NCBI RefSeq assembly: GCF_002443255.2 | Contig: NW_019211454.1 | Coordinates: 3,630,352 to 3,694,351, forward strand | Direction of reading: 5' to 3' | Length of the DNA: 64,000 nucleotides | Source of the DNA: Varroa destructor | Taxonomy: Eukaryota; Arthropoda; Arachnida; Mesostigmata; Varroidae | Shown here: positions 47,041-59,912 of the stretch, piece after piece | Numbering within the stretch: position 1 is the first letter of the stretch | How the letters are laid out: each line of letters starts with the position of its first letter | Program-made: the position numbers and the translations under genes | The notes under the pieces: model-generated | Told to the model about the DNA's origin: nothing | The model's input: the letters and a program-made list of their open reading frames with translations, nothing else | Database searches by the model: none

Positions 47041-49920
47041 TTTTTCTTAATTGTACCTATATAGTCATTTTCCGATACATTAGTCCTAATTTATTTTCTG
47101 AGTCTATTTTGCGCTGAGAGCGACGATGCACACACTAAAAAAAGAAAACAATAATTGGATTGTAAGAGGTGGCAGGACTTTTTCGCTAGTAGGGTCTGAA
47201 ATTGAGGCCTTTTTTTTTAACTCAAGGACAGAGCTGAAGTTTCGTTGAGTATTACTTCAAGCGCGACCTTGGAAGACAGCTAAAATGAACTACGCTTTCA
47301 AGCTTTTCAAGAATTCTAACATTATTATGCCAAATACGCTATCTATCAACTCGGATATCGATGACTAACTTAAGGCATCTGTTCAGGCTCGAATAACCAA
47401 GCAATATCTAGATGAAAGTGATAGTTTTTTGGCTCAACTTTGCCTGTTATTTTAAAGTTATGAATTATGCTACTGGAACTATAACACTTTCTAGCTGTAG
47501 TAACAAATTACTATTTTAGAATTGTTTCCTTTTCAATCAATACGCCTCACGTACGTGTAAAAAGGCTAACCCAAACGGCTACGTCCTTCGCTCAGCGGAC
47601 TGGTGGCGGAAGGTGCCGTAAATGCATGTGAAACGCATTACTAATAAGAGTAATTTCACGTTCTCGTTGTCGGTTATCGAATTATGATTGTTTCAGCTTT
47701 TCACCATTTTCTTTATATCGCAAATTTTAAGGCTCATTGTATTGGTATTTGTATCTGCAATAATTAAGTAAGGACATATAATTATGATTTTTTTATAAGC
47801 AAGTACTCTGCGAATGCCGGTCATAACTGACTAACTATTGTTCCGGTAAAAACCGAAAAAAAATTATTCGAGGACTTTACAAATCATAATTTTCCATATA
47901 CCTACCTTAACGTACCTAAATCATTCTGGTGATCATAGGACATTGGAGTTACTCCGAAGCCATTACGAGCTAAGAGCATGCACAGAGGACATGTTTATCC
48001 AATTTCAGTTCGATCATTGTTTGAGCTAGTTTTTAAACTTTATATCTGACATTGGTCCTACAATATATATGATATAACATATGAATATTGGTGATCCGTA
48101 TTTGCTTGATGCGCTAAATCGGCGAGTATCGTACTAGTTTTTACCCTGGTATCGCTAGAATCGCACATAGTGGTATTTCTTAGGGCAAGTCGTCTTAGTA
48201 AACGCTTAATAACAATAATATACGCAGATAGTTACAACAGTGTCTTCCTTACACATTCATCATTGCACAGAAAGCCCCGTCCGCGATTATATGAAGTTTC
48301 CCAAGAACATCCGATGGTAACACGCAGAGTATATCTATATAGTTAGTCAATATTTGTCCGCGAGTAGCACTACTTTGACGCATAGGACGTGCGACGCATA
48401 GGACGTGCGACGCATAGGCACATTTGACGGCCGCGTATATACGTCACCCACAATCCGAATTGCTTCTTGTGTCCGGTTTCGAGATGTCAAGTAATTGTTG
48501 CCACTGCGTGGTTGCCTCGTGATTGAGCTAAAAGTTATATTGTTAGCACATGATTGGATCAAGTGCCTAGCGAAGAAGGCTGCTACAACACCCACTGACA
48601 GACTTTGGCTGAACGCTGACCAGCGAGCAAAGGACGCGCTATTAGGTATATGCGCAATCATGGTGAACAGAGGCCAATCTGAGTATACATACTTTGACCT
48701 GCGAAGCGGCGTTTTTTTCGAAAACGTTTAGACGAATTTCTGCTGCTTGTTATCTTTAACAGCTCAATAGGGTCCGATGGTACAATGAGTTGTGAGCCGG
48801 CCACCAACAACATCTCATTGATAACCAATACTGCTAACTATCAGTACAAGTTTAACAATTTACTATGCTAAACTATACACAAGACGCATTTATACGCGTC
48901 CTGAGGGCACAATATAACAATAAGCATGATAATATCATTATATATTGTCAATCGGCTTAGAGAATCGTTCACAGCTGAAGTGAATAGAAAGCACTGACGA
49001 AGAGTGATATATTGATGGGTTGAGGGGCTTGCGTTTTTTTTGTCCACTTCTTTACAAGCAATGTACGCCCTTTCTCTGTCACAACGCGTAGTTGAAAGTA
49101 CGACGTAGCGATATAGGATCTGATGAGAGGCCCGACCCTTAGCATCCGTTTTTTGTTGGAGATATGTGTTAAAGTATAGTGCTTTCGACCGGTTTATCTG
49201 TACGATGGCTTCGTCAACAAAGGACCATCTGTGCAGAACCCTCTGAAGATACTGGGAAGAGGGTCGCAAAGCGTCAGACTTTTTGATGACTTTTACGCGT
49301 CGATTGTGTAGTATTACATTGTTCAAGCTTATTCAATTCTTCAACTACTATGAAAGTATTCTTTAGAAATACTTTAATTCCACAATAGCGCGGTGCTGTT
49401 ATTAGATCTATCATCATGTGAGTCAAATCTATAAGTCTGAGTTTCTCTCTTGAGGTACCGACTGTTCTTGGTAAACGTATTCGTCAAGTCGACATTTAAA
49501 TCCGGCCGTTCCTAGAAATTTACCAGTTGGACGATCGTTGTTATAGAAATGGGACGTTCTAGGCAGAACAACCTTGTATTTGTACCTCGCATATGCGGAA
49601 CCACGCAACGCGTCGGGAATTCCCGATGATTTTTTTTGTAGAGCCATTTGTATCCCCCACTAAAGGAAATAAGGGAAACGGAGGAACAGAGTAATAGGCG
49701 CATTCAGTAGTATCCATACTTCAGTGGCTCATGCATCGTGTTATACAACCTCTACAGGTTGTAGCTTGTTATGTTGTTGAAACGAACGGATATAAAAATA
49801 GACATTCTTTTTTAGTTAAGACACGGATGCTGTCACAAATCATTATCTGTTTGCCTCAAACTAAGAGTCCTAATCTCTATGCAGAGCTTCGGTATAGGAA
49901 TTAACGCAGTTGATGCATGC
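47041..49920. other. Intergenic, unassigned ORFs on minus strand
   Basis: Minus-strand frames at 48347-48661, 48868-49326 (152 codons, the longest in the window) and 49429-49647 show no recognisable domain. They may be chance or decayed mobile DNA. A SINE-head-like CGCTCAGCGGACTGG lies near 47589. A tandem repeat at 48377-48418 is listed separately. Confidence 0.35.
48377..48418. repeat. 16-bp tandem repeat, 2.6 copies
   Basis: The unit GACGCATAGGACGTGC is repeated exactly twice, plus ten bases. It is CpG-rich within AT-rich surroundings. Confidence 0.9.
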
Positions 49921-50000
49921 TAGCTTAAAAAGTGGCTCACCTGTAAACTCGCATGTTTCTTTTGACGTTGGTTCAAATCTGGTTATCCTCCGGCTCCAAG
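49921..50000 (+). mobile_element. tRNA-like segment with A and B boxes
   Basis: TGGCTCACCTG (A box) is followed, after about the same spacing as at 46984, by GGTTCAAATCT (B box). The shared short spacing suggests both derive from one tRNA-like source. Weak evidence. Confidence 0.33.
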
Positions 50001-50024
50001 GTAGAAAAATCTTCTTGAATTAAT

Positions 50025-51163
50025 TTGAGTGTGGATGATAGAAATCAACGTTCTGGAGGCATTAAGCGTAAATATCAGGATTCTAAAAATGACAGGCGAG
50101 CTTTCCAAAAAGGGAAAAATCTATTTTATAAAAAAGAAAAAAACTTGGGTATCTATTCTACGACCTACGGCCCGTACCGCAATAATGTTACTTTTGTCGA
50201 GAGGCATACTCAGGACACTTCTAATATATCTCAATATATATAACGCTTATATGTAATTATATAAAAATGAACTCATCCATATTAACCCGCATAGAATTCC
50301 TTAAATAAGTAAACGCGATATCAAGGAATGAAAAAAACTTAAATTTCAAAGTACTAAGTAAGTTTCTAACGGGGTTTCATGTAGGCTTTATAGAGTTTAC
50401 GCAGGTGCGGTTTCGTCGGCCGTACGAACAGTGTCATGCTATAATCCGTTACTAGAAAAACTGCTATTTTATTATACGTACATCGTACTGCTTCATTATG
50501 TCATTTCATTTTCAAAAGGATGGAAGGATTTTACATTTTTTAGGCAAAATAGAACAATACAACGTAAAATTATTACGGATTATATACTAAACACACAATT
50601 TTTAGAATGCGCGGACGACGATATGGAGGCTGTACGCATATACTATTCTCAGCCGCTTGCGGATTAACTAACAATTCATTTTCGTCGTATGGCTGTACCT
50701 TCAACTTCAACAGACTTTCGTTTTTAAGAAACGTTTACCTATTATTGCGACCAGTGCCCTGCATTACCCGCGTTTTAACGGAGGAATTGAAACGCATATG
50801 TAGAAAGTGGCTTGTCGATAAGGTTTCTACAGCCATATACATCGGCCAACATTATCGTAACGTATTATTGACATATTGCTTAGTTTACTGATACTCGTAT
50901 ATACATAGATAAGTATATAAACTCTGCGGTTCATTGTTGAGAAAACACTTTTTTTTTTTTAGAAAATGTACGCATTATTAAATAGTCACGCAGAAAGCCT
51001 AAGCGTTTTTTTTTTGCTCATATCCTTACAGGACACTATATACGTATTGACTTTTGCAATTTTGTTTTTAATTGAACTAAGAAGAAATCCAAGAAGGGAA
51101 TTTCACTATTTTACCCGTCACATACTTATTGAGCGCTATAAATGGTTTGTCAATACGCAATAG
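50025..51163 (+). other. Cluster of plus-strand ORFs, unassigned
   Basis: Five frames of 65-94 codons follow one another on the plus strand in all three phases (50025, 50029, 50431, 50607, 50966). The one at 50966 starts four bases after a long T run ending in AG, an acceptor-like border, and encodes a hydrophobic stretch. The one at 50607 follows ATTTTTAG. The bases remain AT-rich. It could be a decayed element or a real but unrecognised gene. No motif was recognised. Confidence 0.25.
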
Positions 51164-52280
51164 TCATTGCGGGCTCCCCAACGATGAACGGGTCATCGTT
51201 CATTTGAGTGAATATTAATTCGATTTGTTAGTGCCACTAAAGTATAGCACGAGTGCCGAAATCGACAATTTCTTGCTGGTAGAGCTGTCGAACACAGCCT
51301 CAAAGAAAAAGAAAACACAAAAAAAGTAGGGTTTTCTTTTTATGAGAAGAATAGAGCACTATTTGTCGATTTTCGATTGTTCGACCTAGGTGCACGGGTG
51401 ACGGAATCGTATTGATAAGCCGCCTGTTGTCTTCGCATTCCAATTCTTTCTTTATCACGATTTAAAAGCAACTCATAGAAGAGGAATGATTGAAAAAGAA
51501 AAGCGAACGAAAAAAAAATTCTGCTTATTTAAAATTGCATTTACATCGTTGCATTGGGTCATTAGCCACGTAGTTTTGCCTTCGTTTTTTTCTCGAACCT
51601 AGACTATATGTATTAGACTTGAGATTAACAAGCACATACGTGACCTTCTAAACTGTCATGGGGACGGAGATGTCTAATGACCTTTATGGTGATGTTGTAC
51701 TGGTACTCGTTTGAAGATCCGCAAAACACTCTGCACATATAGCTAAGTACTGAAAAATTGCGTGTCTTACCAAAGCGTGTGTCTTCCTCTTTACGCATTC
51801 TAAGAACCGTTATGATCACGAGCTCATCGAGAGCGCTTTAGTAGCGGGACGGTCGCATTTCCGTAGCGGCGGTACTGGACGTATGGAGCTTGCCGTCACA
51901 AGATTACGCCAAAAATGATAAGATTATTTCATCTAGTAAGAGCAGGGATTTCTGCGTACGTAAAGCTAACAAAAATAGCCACCCGATCGGTCTAGTTCTG
52001 CCAGTTTCGCCCACATATCAAGCCTATGTATAGTTTCGCGATTTTATTTGTCTTTCTTCAATACGAATTTTCTCTTTCCCTAAACATTTTTTTACAGAAT
52101 AATGCATTATTAAGGAGCATTAGAGAATCACCCTGCATAGCTATGGGAGATAGATATAGATTAGGACACGGAAGAGAGCCGAAAGCGAGGCTATTGCTTA
52201 CACATGACTTAGTGGCCTGCGTGAAATGGGTGCAGCCGTTACGTGTTCGCTTACTAATTTTAGCACACGCGAGGTAGTCT
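51164..52280. other. Intergenic, nothing recognised
   Basis: A small 8-bp hairpin (AACGATGA / TCATCGTT) lies near 51179-51199. No gene, RNA or element was recognised. Confidence 0.5.
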
Positions 52281-52385
52281 ATGATCGAAATCGGGCATTA
52301 ACCCACGGCCTGTTCACGTTGACAGGACCCAGCCGTCTGCAGCAATGCGTGGTGGCCATCCCGAGCTTGAAAAACTTTGAAATAT
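52281..52385 (+). mobile_element. tRNA-derived SINE, copy 4 (3' part)
   Basis: Starts at a decayed B box (GATCGAAATCGGG) and continues with the shared body: CCAGCCGTCTGCAGCAATGC, GTGGTGGCCATCCCGAG, and an A-rich tail. The tRNA head with the A box is missing. Confidence 0.6.
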
Positions 52386-53724
52386 TTATATAGTCATGTT
52401 TCTGCAGAGAATATCAATATTACTTGGAGCATAGTTAAGCGAAATTGGACGGTCGCATGCAAGCCTTTCGAAAGTGTCAACGGGTTTGATTCTTTACGCA
52501 ATTAAGCCTCGCTTTTGGAGTATCATTGCCAAGCCACAGCAAGCTGCCTTTCAATATGTGTGCCTGACGGTAAATCTGTTTGGCCTTGTGTCTTAGAAAA
52601 CGTAATTAACTATTCGGCAACATTTACCGTTTGAATGTTTTCTTTTTGTTAGATGCATTGGTCGCGGGCGGTATCTTCGGTAATTGTAATGACGATATCT
52701 CAGTAAAAAATACGGGTTCATGCTTTGTCAAGCGGATTCTTTTTCATTTAATTATTTACATAATTTTGGGTAGCATCTCAAAGTGTAGCGACGATTTTTT
52801 GCACAACGTTTCATGTAAGTAAGTCCACCGTAAACAACTGTTAGTTTCCTGTTTAAAGAAGTTTCTACCGCTAACTACGACAGCTTCATAACTAAGCCGT
52901 TCTGGAAACTAGTTTACGCCCAGTTGAAATATTGCATAATAAAAACTCCCTGCGAAGGTTCCGTTGTCGGGAAACGACGCCGTAGCCTGACCGCAGTTGA
53001 AAATGGGAACCTCACAAGCTGACTTCAGAACTTTCCAGGAGCTGGCTTATGGGAAAATCCTACCAAAACGACCCAACATTGTCCTTACAGAACGCGAAAA
53101 GGTAGATAGAAATGGGTTTTTAACCTGATCCTTAGTTTGCACTCCGTGGCCCAACGAGGCTGTCTCCGATCTTTATGTAAGCTCGTTTGTCAGTCTCAAT
53201 CGAAATCCGATAGGTAAACATAATAAACATTCAAATATCTACTTGGATTATGTAGAAGCTCTAGTTTCTTGTTAATTAAATAAAACAGATTAATTTATAT
53301 GTAATCTTCATCAAATGGCTCCTTATCGTTCATTGACACCTATTCATTGACAAGACGTTAAAAATTAAATACTAAATAACATTTTGACAAATCGCCAGTT
53401 TTAACATAGTTCATCTGAAATTTCATGCTAGAGAAGGCCTACTGGCACATTGTATTGAAATTTCTGCTTGTCCTAAGCCTTGTTTTGATTACACGTTAAA
53501 CAATTGGGAATGTTCATGCAATTTTGGCTCGTCCTTTGTGTTCGCCTTTAGAAACGTAAGCATACACGAGCATCAATACGCTTCGAGTGTTATGACGTCG
53601 ATATGTTGCTTAATTATACTCAGTCAGATAGTAATAAAGCCTCTGTTGTTATTAAGGATGTATCTAACTTAAAGTTTAGCTTAAAATCTTTATAAAATTG
53701 TTCTTGTATACATTCAAAAAAGCT

Positions 53725-53748
53725 TCACCGTCACCGTCACCGTCACCG
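53725..53748. repeat. (TCACCG)4 tandem repeat
   Basis: Four exact hexamer units in AT-rich sequence with no open gene around them. Confidence 0.92.
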
Positions 53749-54044
53749 GACATAAATCATGTACAAGAAGGCTAGAGCGTGCTATTATTATAGAACGTGT
53801 CAAGTATATCGATCATTTATGAAGCAGCTATCGCATGGGTGTGAATCAATCGAAAGTAACAATATTACGGAGACCGTGGTCATCGTCAAGCACAAAATAG
53901 TTTTCATGATTCGCAGTAAACCATAGAATTTGTTTCTGAATTTTGAGGAAGGGTCGTCTCGTTCTAGTGACCCAAAATAAAATATCGATTTTTAGAAGTT
54001 GTTTACAGTTGCAATGTTCCATGTTTGTCTGCGCGGGCATGAAT

Positions 54045-54082
54045 CCGTACAGACCCATGACCACCGTACAGACCCATGACCA
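54045..54082. repeat. 19-bp perfect tandem duplication
   Basis: The unit CCGTACAGACCCATGACCA is present twice, head to tail. Confidence 0.92.
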
Positions 54083-57000
54083 TCGGTTCAACCGCGATTT
54101 ACCATTGCGTGCATTGTGTTGAAGTGAATTGCATAAATCAGAACTTTAGCAGTTGAGTCTAGCCTGCATAAAGCATTCGCCGTTAACCTAGTCAAAAAAA
54201 TCTGATGGCAAAGGTTTGTCGAAACGGAGATGCCAATTGGAAACATTGTCCCTATGCGTTTGCACGAATGTACCGTACCCAAACTACTTGATTAGCGATA
54301 GAACAGTGATAGGCAGTAATATTGACCTGTTAGTCTAAGCATGGCCGCACCGGAATGAGCATTGAAACTAGCATCCTGCTATAACACGACTGTGATCACC
54401 GATACAGTCTCAACTTGTGCTTGATGTGCTTAAAAGCCCAACTTGTGCGTTAAACCCATCCCATAAAAGAACTTGACAAAGTGATATCACTTGCTCACCT
54501 CAATTCGGATTTATTGATCTGTTTTCAATTCAAATGACTGCCTACGTAAATTGTCAACTTACGCGTTAATACCATGGGCCTTTAAAGGCCTATACTGGCG
54601 TCTAATAACAACAGCTTTTTTTGGGCATTACGCACGTCTTAAACACGTTTCTTCGATGTTACGAGTTACCTTAATATTAGTCAAGACGGAATACGTTCTT
54701 GATATCATAGGACCATTTACCTGTCCAATGTGGACGGTTACTAACTTCACAGCTGCAGAAACAGTATCTGAGCTTTGCAAAGTTAGATGTTAGTAAGGAG
54801 AGTCACGATTTCTAATCTACAGTTAGTAGAATCACAAAAACTAAAAAGATTGACAGCACATATTCTATACGCTGCCCTGCCTTCAAGTTCATTCCTGATA
54901 GTATTGTGCAACTCAGCTGCTTTCTTTATTAGTTCACTTTCTTTGTCGCTATCTATAATAGCAAGCCTACATAAAAATGGCTAGCAGCAGACTTTGCTGT
55001 TAGGGCAGGGGCCGAGATAAGCGCTATCGACATTTCAGCTTGTATAGCTCATTTAGCTTTCGATGTCCTAAAAGGCATTTCGACAAAATAAAAGGAAAAA
55101 AAACGGTTGCATTTTTTCTTTTTTTTTTTTGCTCATGTAGCAAAACGACATTGCTATCATATCGTCTCCATTATTATTTATTTGTTTTCAGGCTGATACG
55201 ACCTTTTGAAAGGTACCGTTTGGAAAATAAGCAGTACTAGCTTTTCACTCTAATAATGTAGAGTACCTTTGTTGGTAACATTGCCATTTCTAAAATATCA
55301 TCTTATGAGAGAACATAAGGCTAACCATGTCGGTATCTATTAGCTATTCTATACGGTTCGCTTAATTGTAATAGGCTAGTTCCTATGACTGTTGTGGGCA
55401 TTGCGAGCATCCTAGGGGTTCTTTAATTGCCACCTTAGGTAACTGGAACCTTAGTAACTTATCACACGAAGCCGGCAATTTTAGTTATACATACGTTTCC
55501 TCTTCCTCTCTCTACTTTTCCACATAATCTAGTACCTTTCAAGACAAATGTATGAACATCTTAAATGGACAAAAAAACATATTTAAGCATCACAAACGAC
55601 ATTCGTAAGCATAATCTAATGCAGTCAGCCGTTCGAGACAAACGTCGCAAAGTTAGCCTCATTGATAAATATACGCTGATAAGAGACACATGTTAGTAAC
55701 CATATTGGCATAAGAAGGAGTGTTCGAAATCGAGCTCCAGCGTCACGAGAATAGCTTCCAGTTTTCATCACGTCCCTGGTTCGTACTGGCGAGAAGACGC
55801 TAAAAAAACGGTAACTTTCCCCTATGCACAGCAAAAAATATAGCTTGCATATGATGACAGAACAGAACTAGCTGCTTCAGGACCCACGTTGCATTAAGGC
55901 GCCACCCTAATTCAGCCTTTGCATTCGTAGGAAGTTCACTTTGTCATCGAGAACTATAAAACTTGCTTTCCATCCTATATAACCTATCGCCCTGACTAGG
56001 GTGCATCAAGGATCTTGTCGGAGGCTGACGTACATATTTCCATATGTATAGATTTTCATATGTTCACGTAGACCGGCATGTAAGATTACTATAACCAGCT
56101 GTGCGTTATTTGTGGGGCATGACACAGGAGAAAAACAAGATGAAGGCTACAAACTTATTTGTGCAGAGTAAATGTTGACACGCAATCTTAACTTACTTAC
56201 CCTGAAGTTTTGTGGCTGTTGTTGTTCAACAAAAAAAGAGCAGGGCTCCTTCCAGTGTTCCCTGCAAACCTGTAGAAGCTGCCGTTAACCACAGGTAATA
56301 TTCTAACGTTTTCTTAAATGAGAAGGACGTTAGTTTAGCAAATTTCTATGTACACTCGAAAATCCTCGTCGAACAACGATATTCGACGTCACAGATAACT
56401 GATTGGCCGAGGAACCGGCCAGCTTCCGAAGCAAAGGGGACAGAAATGCGAGATCTCTCGTGAGACCGACAGCTACTCAAACGTAATATGAGAGCCAGGC
56501 TAAAGATATATCTCAGTGCCTATACAAAGTACAAACACTATGAGTTATGCTGATATCGAGGTCGTTGATCGGAATCTGCGGAGTGCGGCGGGGTTCGGGG
56601 GTTCCAAGAGTTTCCTGCTCGTTGTTCCCTACCTACCCTTTCCATCATAAGTCGCTCATGGAAATCCAGCAAACATAAAACAAGCCGACTACTGCTTTAG
56701 AAACACTAAACACGCGCTTCACCTCAGTACGGACGCCCGTATAAGCAAATCATCGACTTTCCTTATGTGGATAATCAGCTATTGATTTGGCTCACTCGTA
56801 TAATCAGCTAACTATTCTCATATAATATCTATGAAAAGTAAACTATACACATATATTTGAAACATATCCTCTTTTAGCTAGACTAAACGCTGCTTGGAAA
56901 TATTATATGTCTCTAAATCTGTTCAGATGCAAAATCGGATTGGCATAGCACATACCCAGAACGTCTTATGAGGTGGCTTAGATAATGCATGGGAAGCCCT

Positions 57001-59912
57001 GCAGGTGTGAAAAGAGGAAACGAATCCCAGACCAAAATCTATATCAGAATGTCGTGGGAATGTGTTTCCCAAAGTGATGATACTGGCCTATCAAAAGGCG
57101 CGCAACGTCCGCAATGGTATGAATAAAAACAGCTGTCCTGATAATAACCCACTGAAATTTCAGCTCTGAAAGAAAAACTACGATGATTTGATGATCATGC
57201 TTTCAGTGTCCATAAAAAGCCAATTATTGACACCTTTTTTCCATTAATCAATAGCAATAATTTTTAAATTTACTTTTGACAGGGAATAAATAGTTAAATT
57301 TATAAATTTAAAAACATAGTTACCGCTCCCCGAGAGGCTTGTATCTTTTGTTAATAAGTTGCAGAAAATATGTTGATTAGGTTGAAAAATGTTGATACTT
57401 GACAAAGTATCATTGACAAAGTGCGTATTATTGAACTCGATCCTTTTCTCTAGGCTCGTTAATAGAAAATTGTGTAGATGCCTGAACAGAACCGGACAAT
57501 ATCCTAGAACCAAAGGCTCAAAATGTCAAATAGAGGACGCTCAGCAAAAAAGAAAAACTAATATTGGACATAATCATAGGCGGGTAAAAATTGAAACGCT
57601 AAACCCCCACAAGAATAATAGAAAAGTACCAGAAATCCGTTCTGTGTCTAGCAAACCGCTAGCCAACCCGTTTTAGACTGGCTAAAAATCATGTTGTGTA
57701 GAATCTAATTTGAAGGGGGGTCATACTAGAAGAGATTGACATTAGGATGTTATAGATATATACGTTTCGTATATGTATACACACTTTGTCGGTCATTAGT
57801 ATAACAAATAGAACCTAGAACTTCCGAAACGGCGTCCCGACCAGCGACTGCTTTATCTTCCATAAAATTAGCCGCTAGACGCATCGACGAAGCGTTGGCG
57901 TGTCTTCGCGTATGCATTACTGCATCTGTCGCAACTCAATGTCTTAAGAATTCAGCGTCTTTTTTACGACTCCTCGCTACTACTAGTCACCCTTATAACA
58001 AATACGCATCATTGCCGCAGTCCTTCCAACGACTTATGTATCTCGATCCATAGTTTCTGTGAATGTAGAGCTAGTTACGCCTGTATACAGAGTTGGAATT
58101 ACTTAATTTCGAATGCTTATTTACGAATAGTTAGTACATTTGAATTGAGAAAAAAAAAACTCCACAAAAACGCCTAACTTTTCTTCACAACGCAGGTGTT
58201 GAAGTATATTATCATTCACTACCGATAACAGTAGACTATTGATTTACAAGGAGAATTTAATATTGTAGTACGGGTAGTTGTAGTGTCAGTTCATTGGCCT
58301 AGATATTGTCCTGAACATCCGCGCAAGAAGAAGTCGATTGGCTTCAAATGTAAAAAATAACAGCCAAGGTATTCTATATAACTTGATTATTCAGTCAACT
58401 TATATCAATATATACTTTGCTAGTACGTGCGGTAAGATAAATGTTTGTAACAACTTTAAAAAATTCACACCAGTTACGTACTGTCAAAATGACGTAAAAA
58501 AACCCCCTAGCTTGAAGTATCGCAGCTCCTGGTGAGTTTATATGGTGTTCCTACGTAACGTGTGGATTTACAGTTGCGCGATAAATGTAACTTCATTGCT
58601 TCAAAGAATTTTTTTTTTTTAGAAAACTGTGTACTTCGTCCAAATACCATTCGAAAAATTGTTTCCATTTGTTCGTATCGTCTTCGCTGATAGCTTGTAT
58701 TATCGTTGAGATGTAACTTTTCTATTCTTCACTTCATTTACAGATTCTCCTATAGAGTTCGTTATAATAGGCTAGTACTCGTTTTTAACTAATGGAACCC
58801 GCAACATCGTCTATGAACATGCTGAACGATTGCATTGTTTTGAACTTACAATCAACCCGATTCATTTAACTTACGTAAGTATATCGCCTTAAAGGTCGAT
58901 GCTATATCGTGATTGCATTTCTACTATAGTTGAATTTTTTAATTATGTTGATGAATTAACATCACGATTACGTTAGTGCGCGAATTGACTTCCAAACGAC
59001 AAAATAGGATAAATTTTATATTGTTTTAGTCCGAAAATACAAAGACTCTACAAAGTTGACATAGGTTCATAACGATTTTTTCTTTGTTGCCCCTACCCAA
59101 GTTTATTCGAAATGTATTTTCAAAAAAATTATGCTTCAAATAGGTCTCAACCTACAGCCGCTTTTACCCTCAAATTTGGTGGCTGTTGAAGAAAATGTCC
59201 TTTTTTTTTTTTCGTATCCTCGAAAGCCAGTGCTGTTTGATAGCGCCAACACAATGAAAAAAAAACAATAAAATTTGTAACAACCTTTCACGTTATAAAG
59301 CGGTGGTGAGGCCGCAGTCGCTAAACAATAGGGCACAATAGTTGGGCGTTGTCGTCGATAAAAATGAATTCTAGCGCCCATCTGAAGAATAATTTATTCG
59401 ACGTCTCCTAAGAATCGCCAACTATGTAAAAACAGTTACCTTCGCGGCTTTCGAGATTCTCGAAGCGCGCCATTTCAGAGGCGTAACAGGAACACAGGAG
59501 AAAGCGACCTGTGCCACTACATAACGCAGCGCCGTGGTGAAGATAATCGGATGAATGGAAGAGTAAACGACTTTCCCTAGTTTCGCCATCTCACTTCCGA
59601 TGTTATTTCTACTATCAACGAGGGCTATTCCGCAGCGGCGGATCTTTCTCACAAAACAAGATACCGTATTGATAATTTCCAGTATTATACCCGGTGTTTT
59701 TTTTGCCAACGTTGAGATTTAGCAGCGTAGCTGCCTGCTTGCTTATTTTCAGGAATTGTTAATACAAACGAGAAAAATAAGCTCATAATGGCTTGTATGG
59801 TTGTCATGCAGTCCTACATGTTTGTTAAATAAAATTGAGGTAAGTTTAGCAAGATTAATTGCGACCAGACCTTCAATGCCGAAGGAGCGACTCTGAAGAT
59901 TTATTCTTACAG

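Larger units (their letters stand above)
52386..59838. other. Intergenic, simple repeats only
   Basis: No secure gene was recognised. Contains a (TCACCG)4 tract and a 19-bp duplication, listed separately. A minus frame at 53846-54091 has ILWFTANHENYFVLDDD, slightly like a Tc1/mariner DDE block, but without other motifs. A minus frame at 59422-59709 starting MAKLGKVVYSSIHP inside it has a good Kozak ATG and a donor GTAACT, but no partner exon was found. Confidence 0.4.

Noticed and set aside
48495..48731. Plus ORF with LWLNADQRAKDALLGICAIM, considered as Gypsy pol
   Set aside because: No YxDD, RNase H or integrase motif around it, and the similarity is too weak to support.
48868..49326. 152-codon minus-strand ORF, longest in the window
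   Set aside because: A frame of this length is expected about once by chance in AT-rich sequence of this size. The peptide has no recognisable domain.
53846..54091. Minus ORF with ILWFTANHENYFVLDDD, like a Tc1/mariner DDE block
   Set aside because: Too short, no second or third catalytic motif, and it overlaps a 19-bp tandem duplication.
59422..59709. Minus ORF starting MAKLGKVVYSSIHP, considered as ATP synthase subunit g
   Set aside because: Only the Tyr/Pro spacing near TPLKW is reminiscent, and the conserved C-terminal exon was not found downstream.
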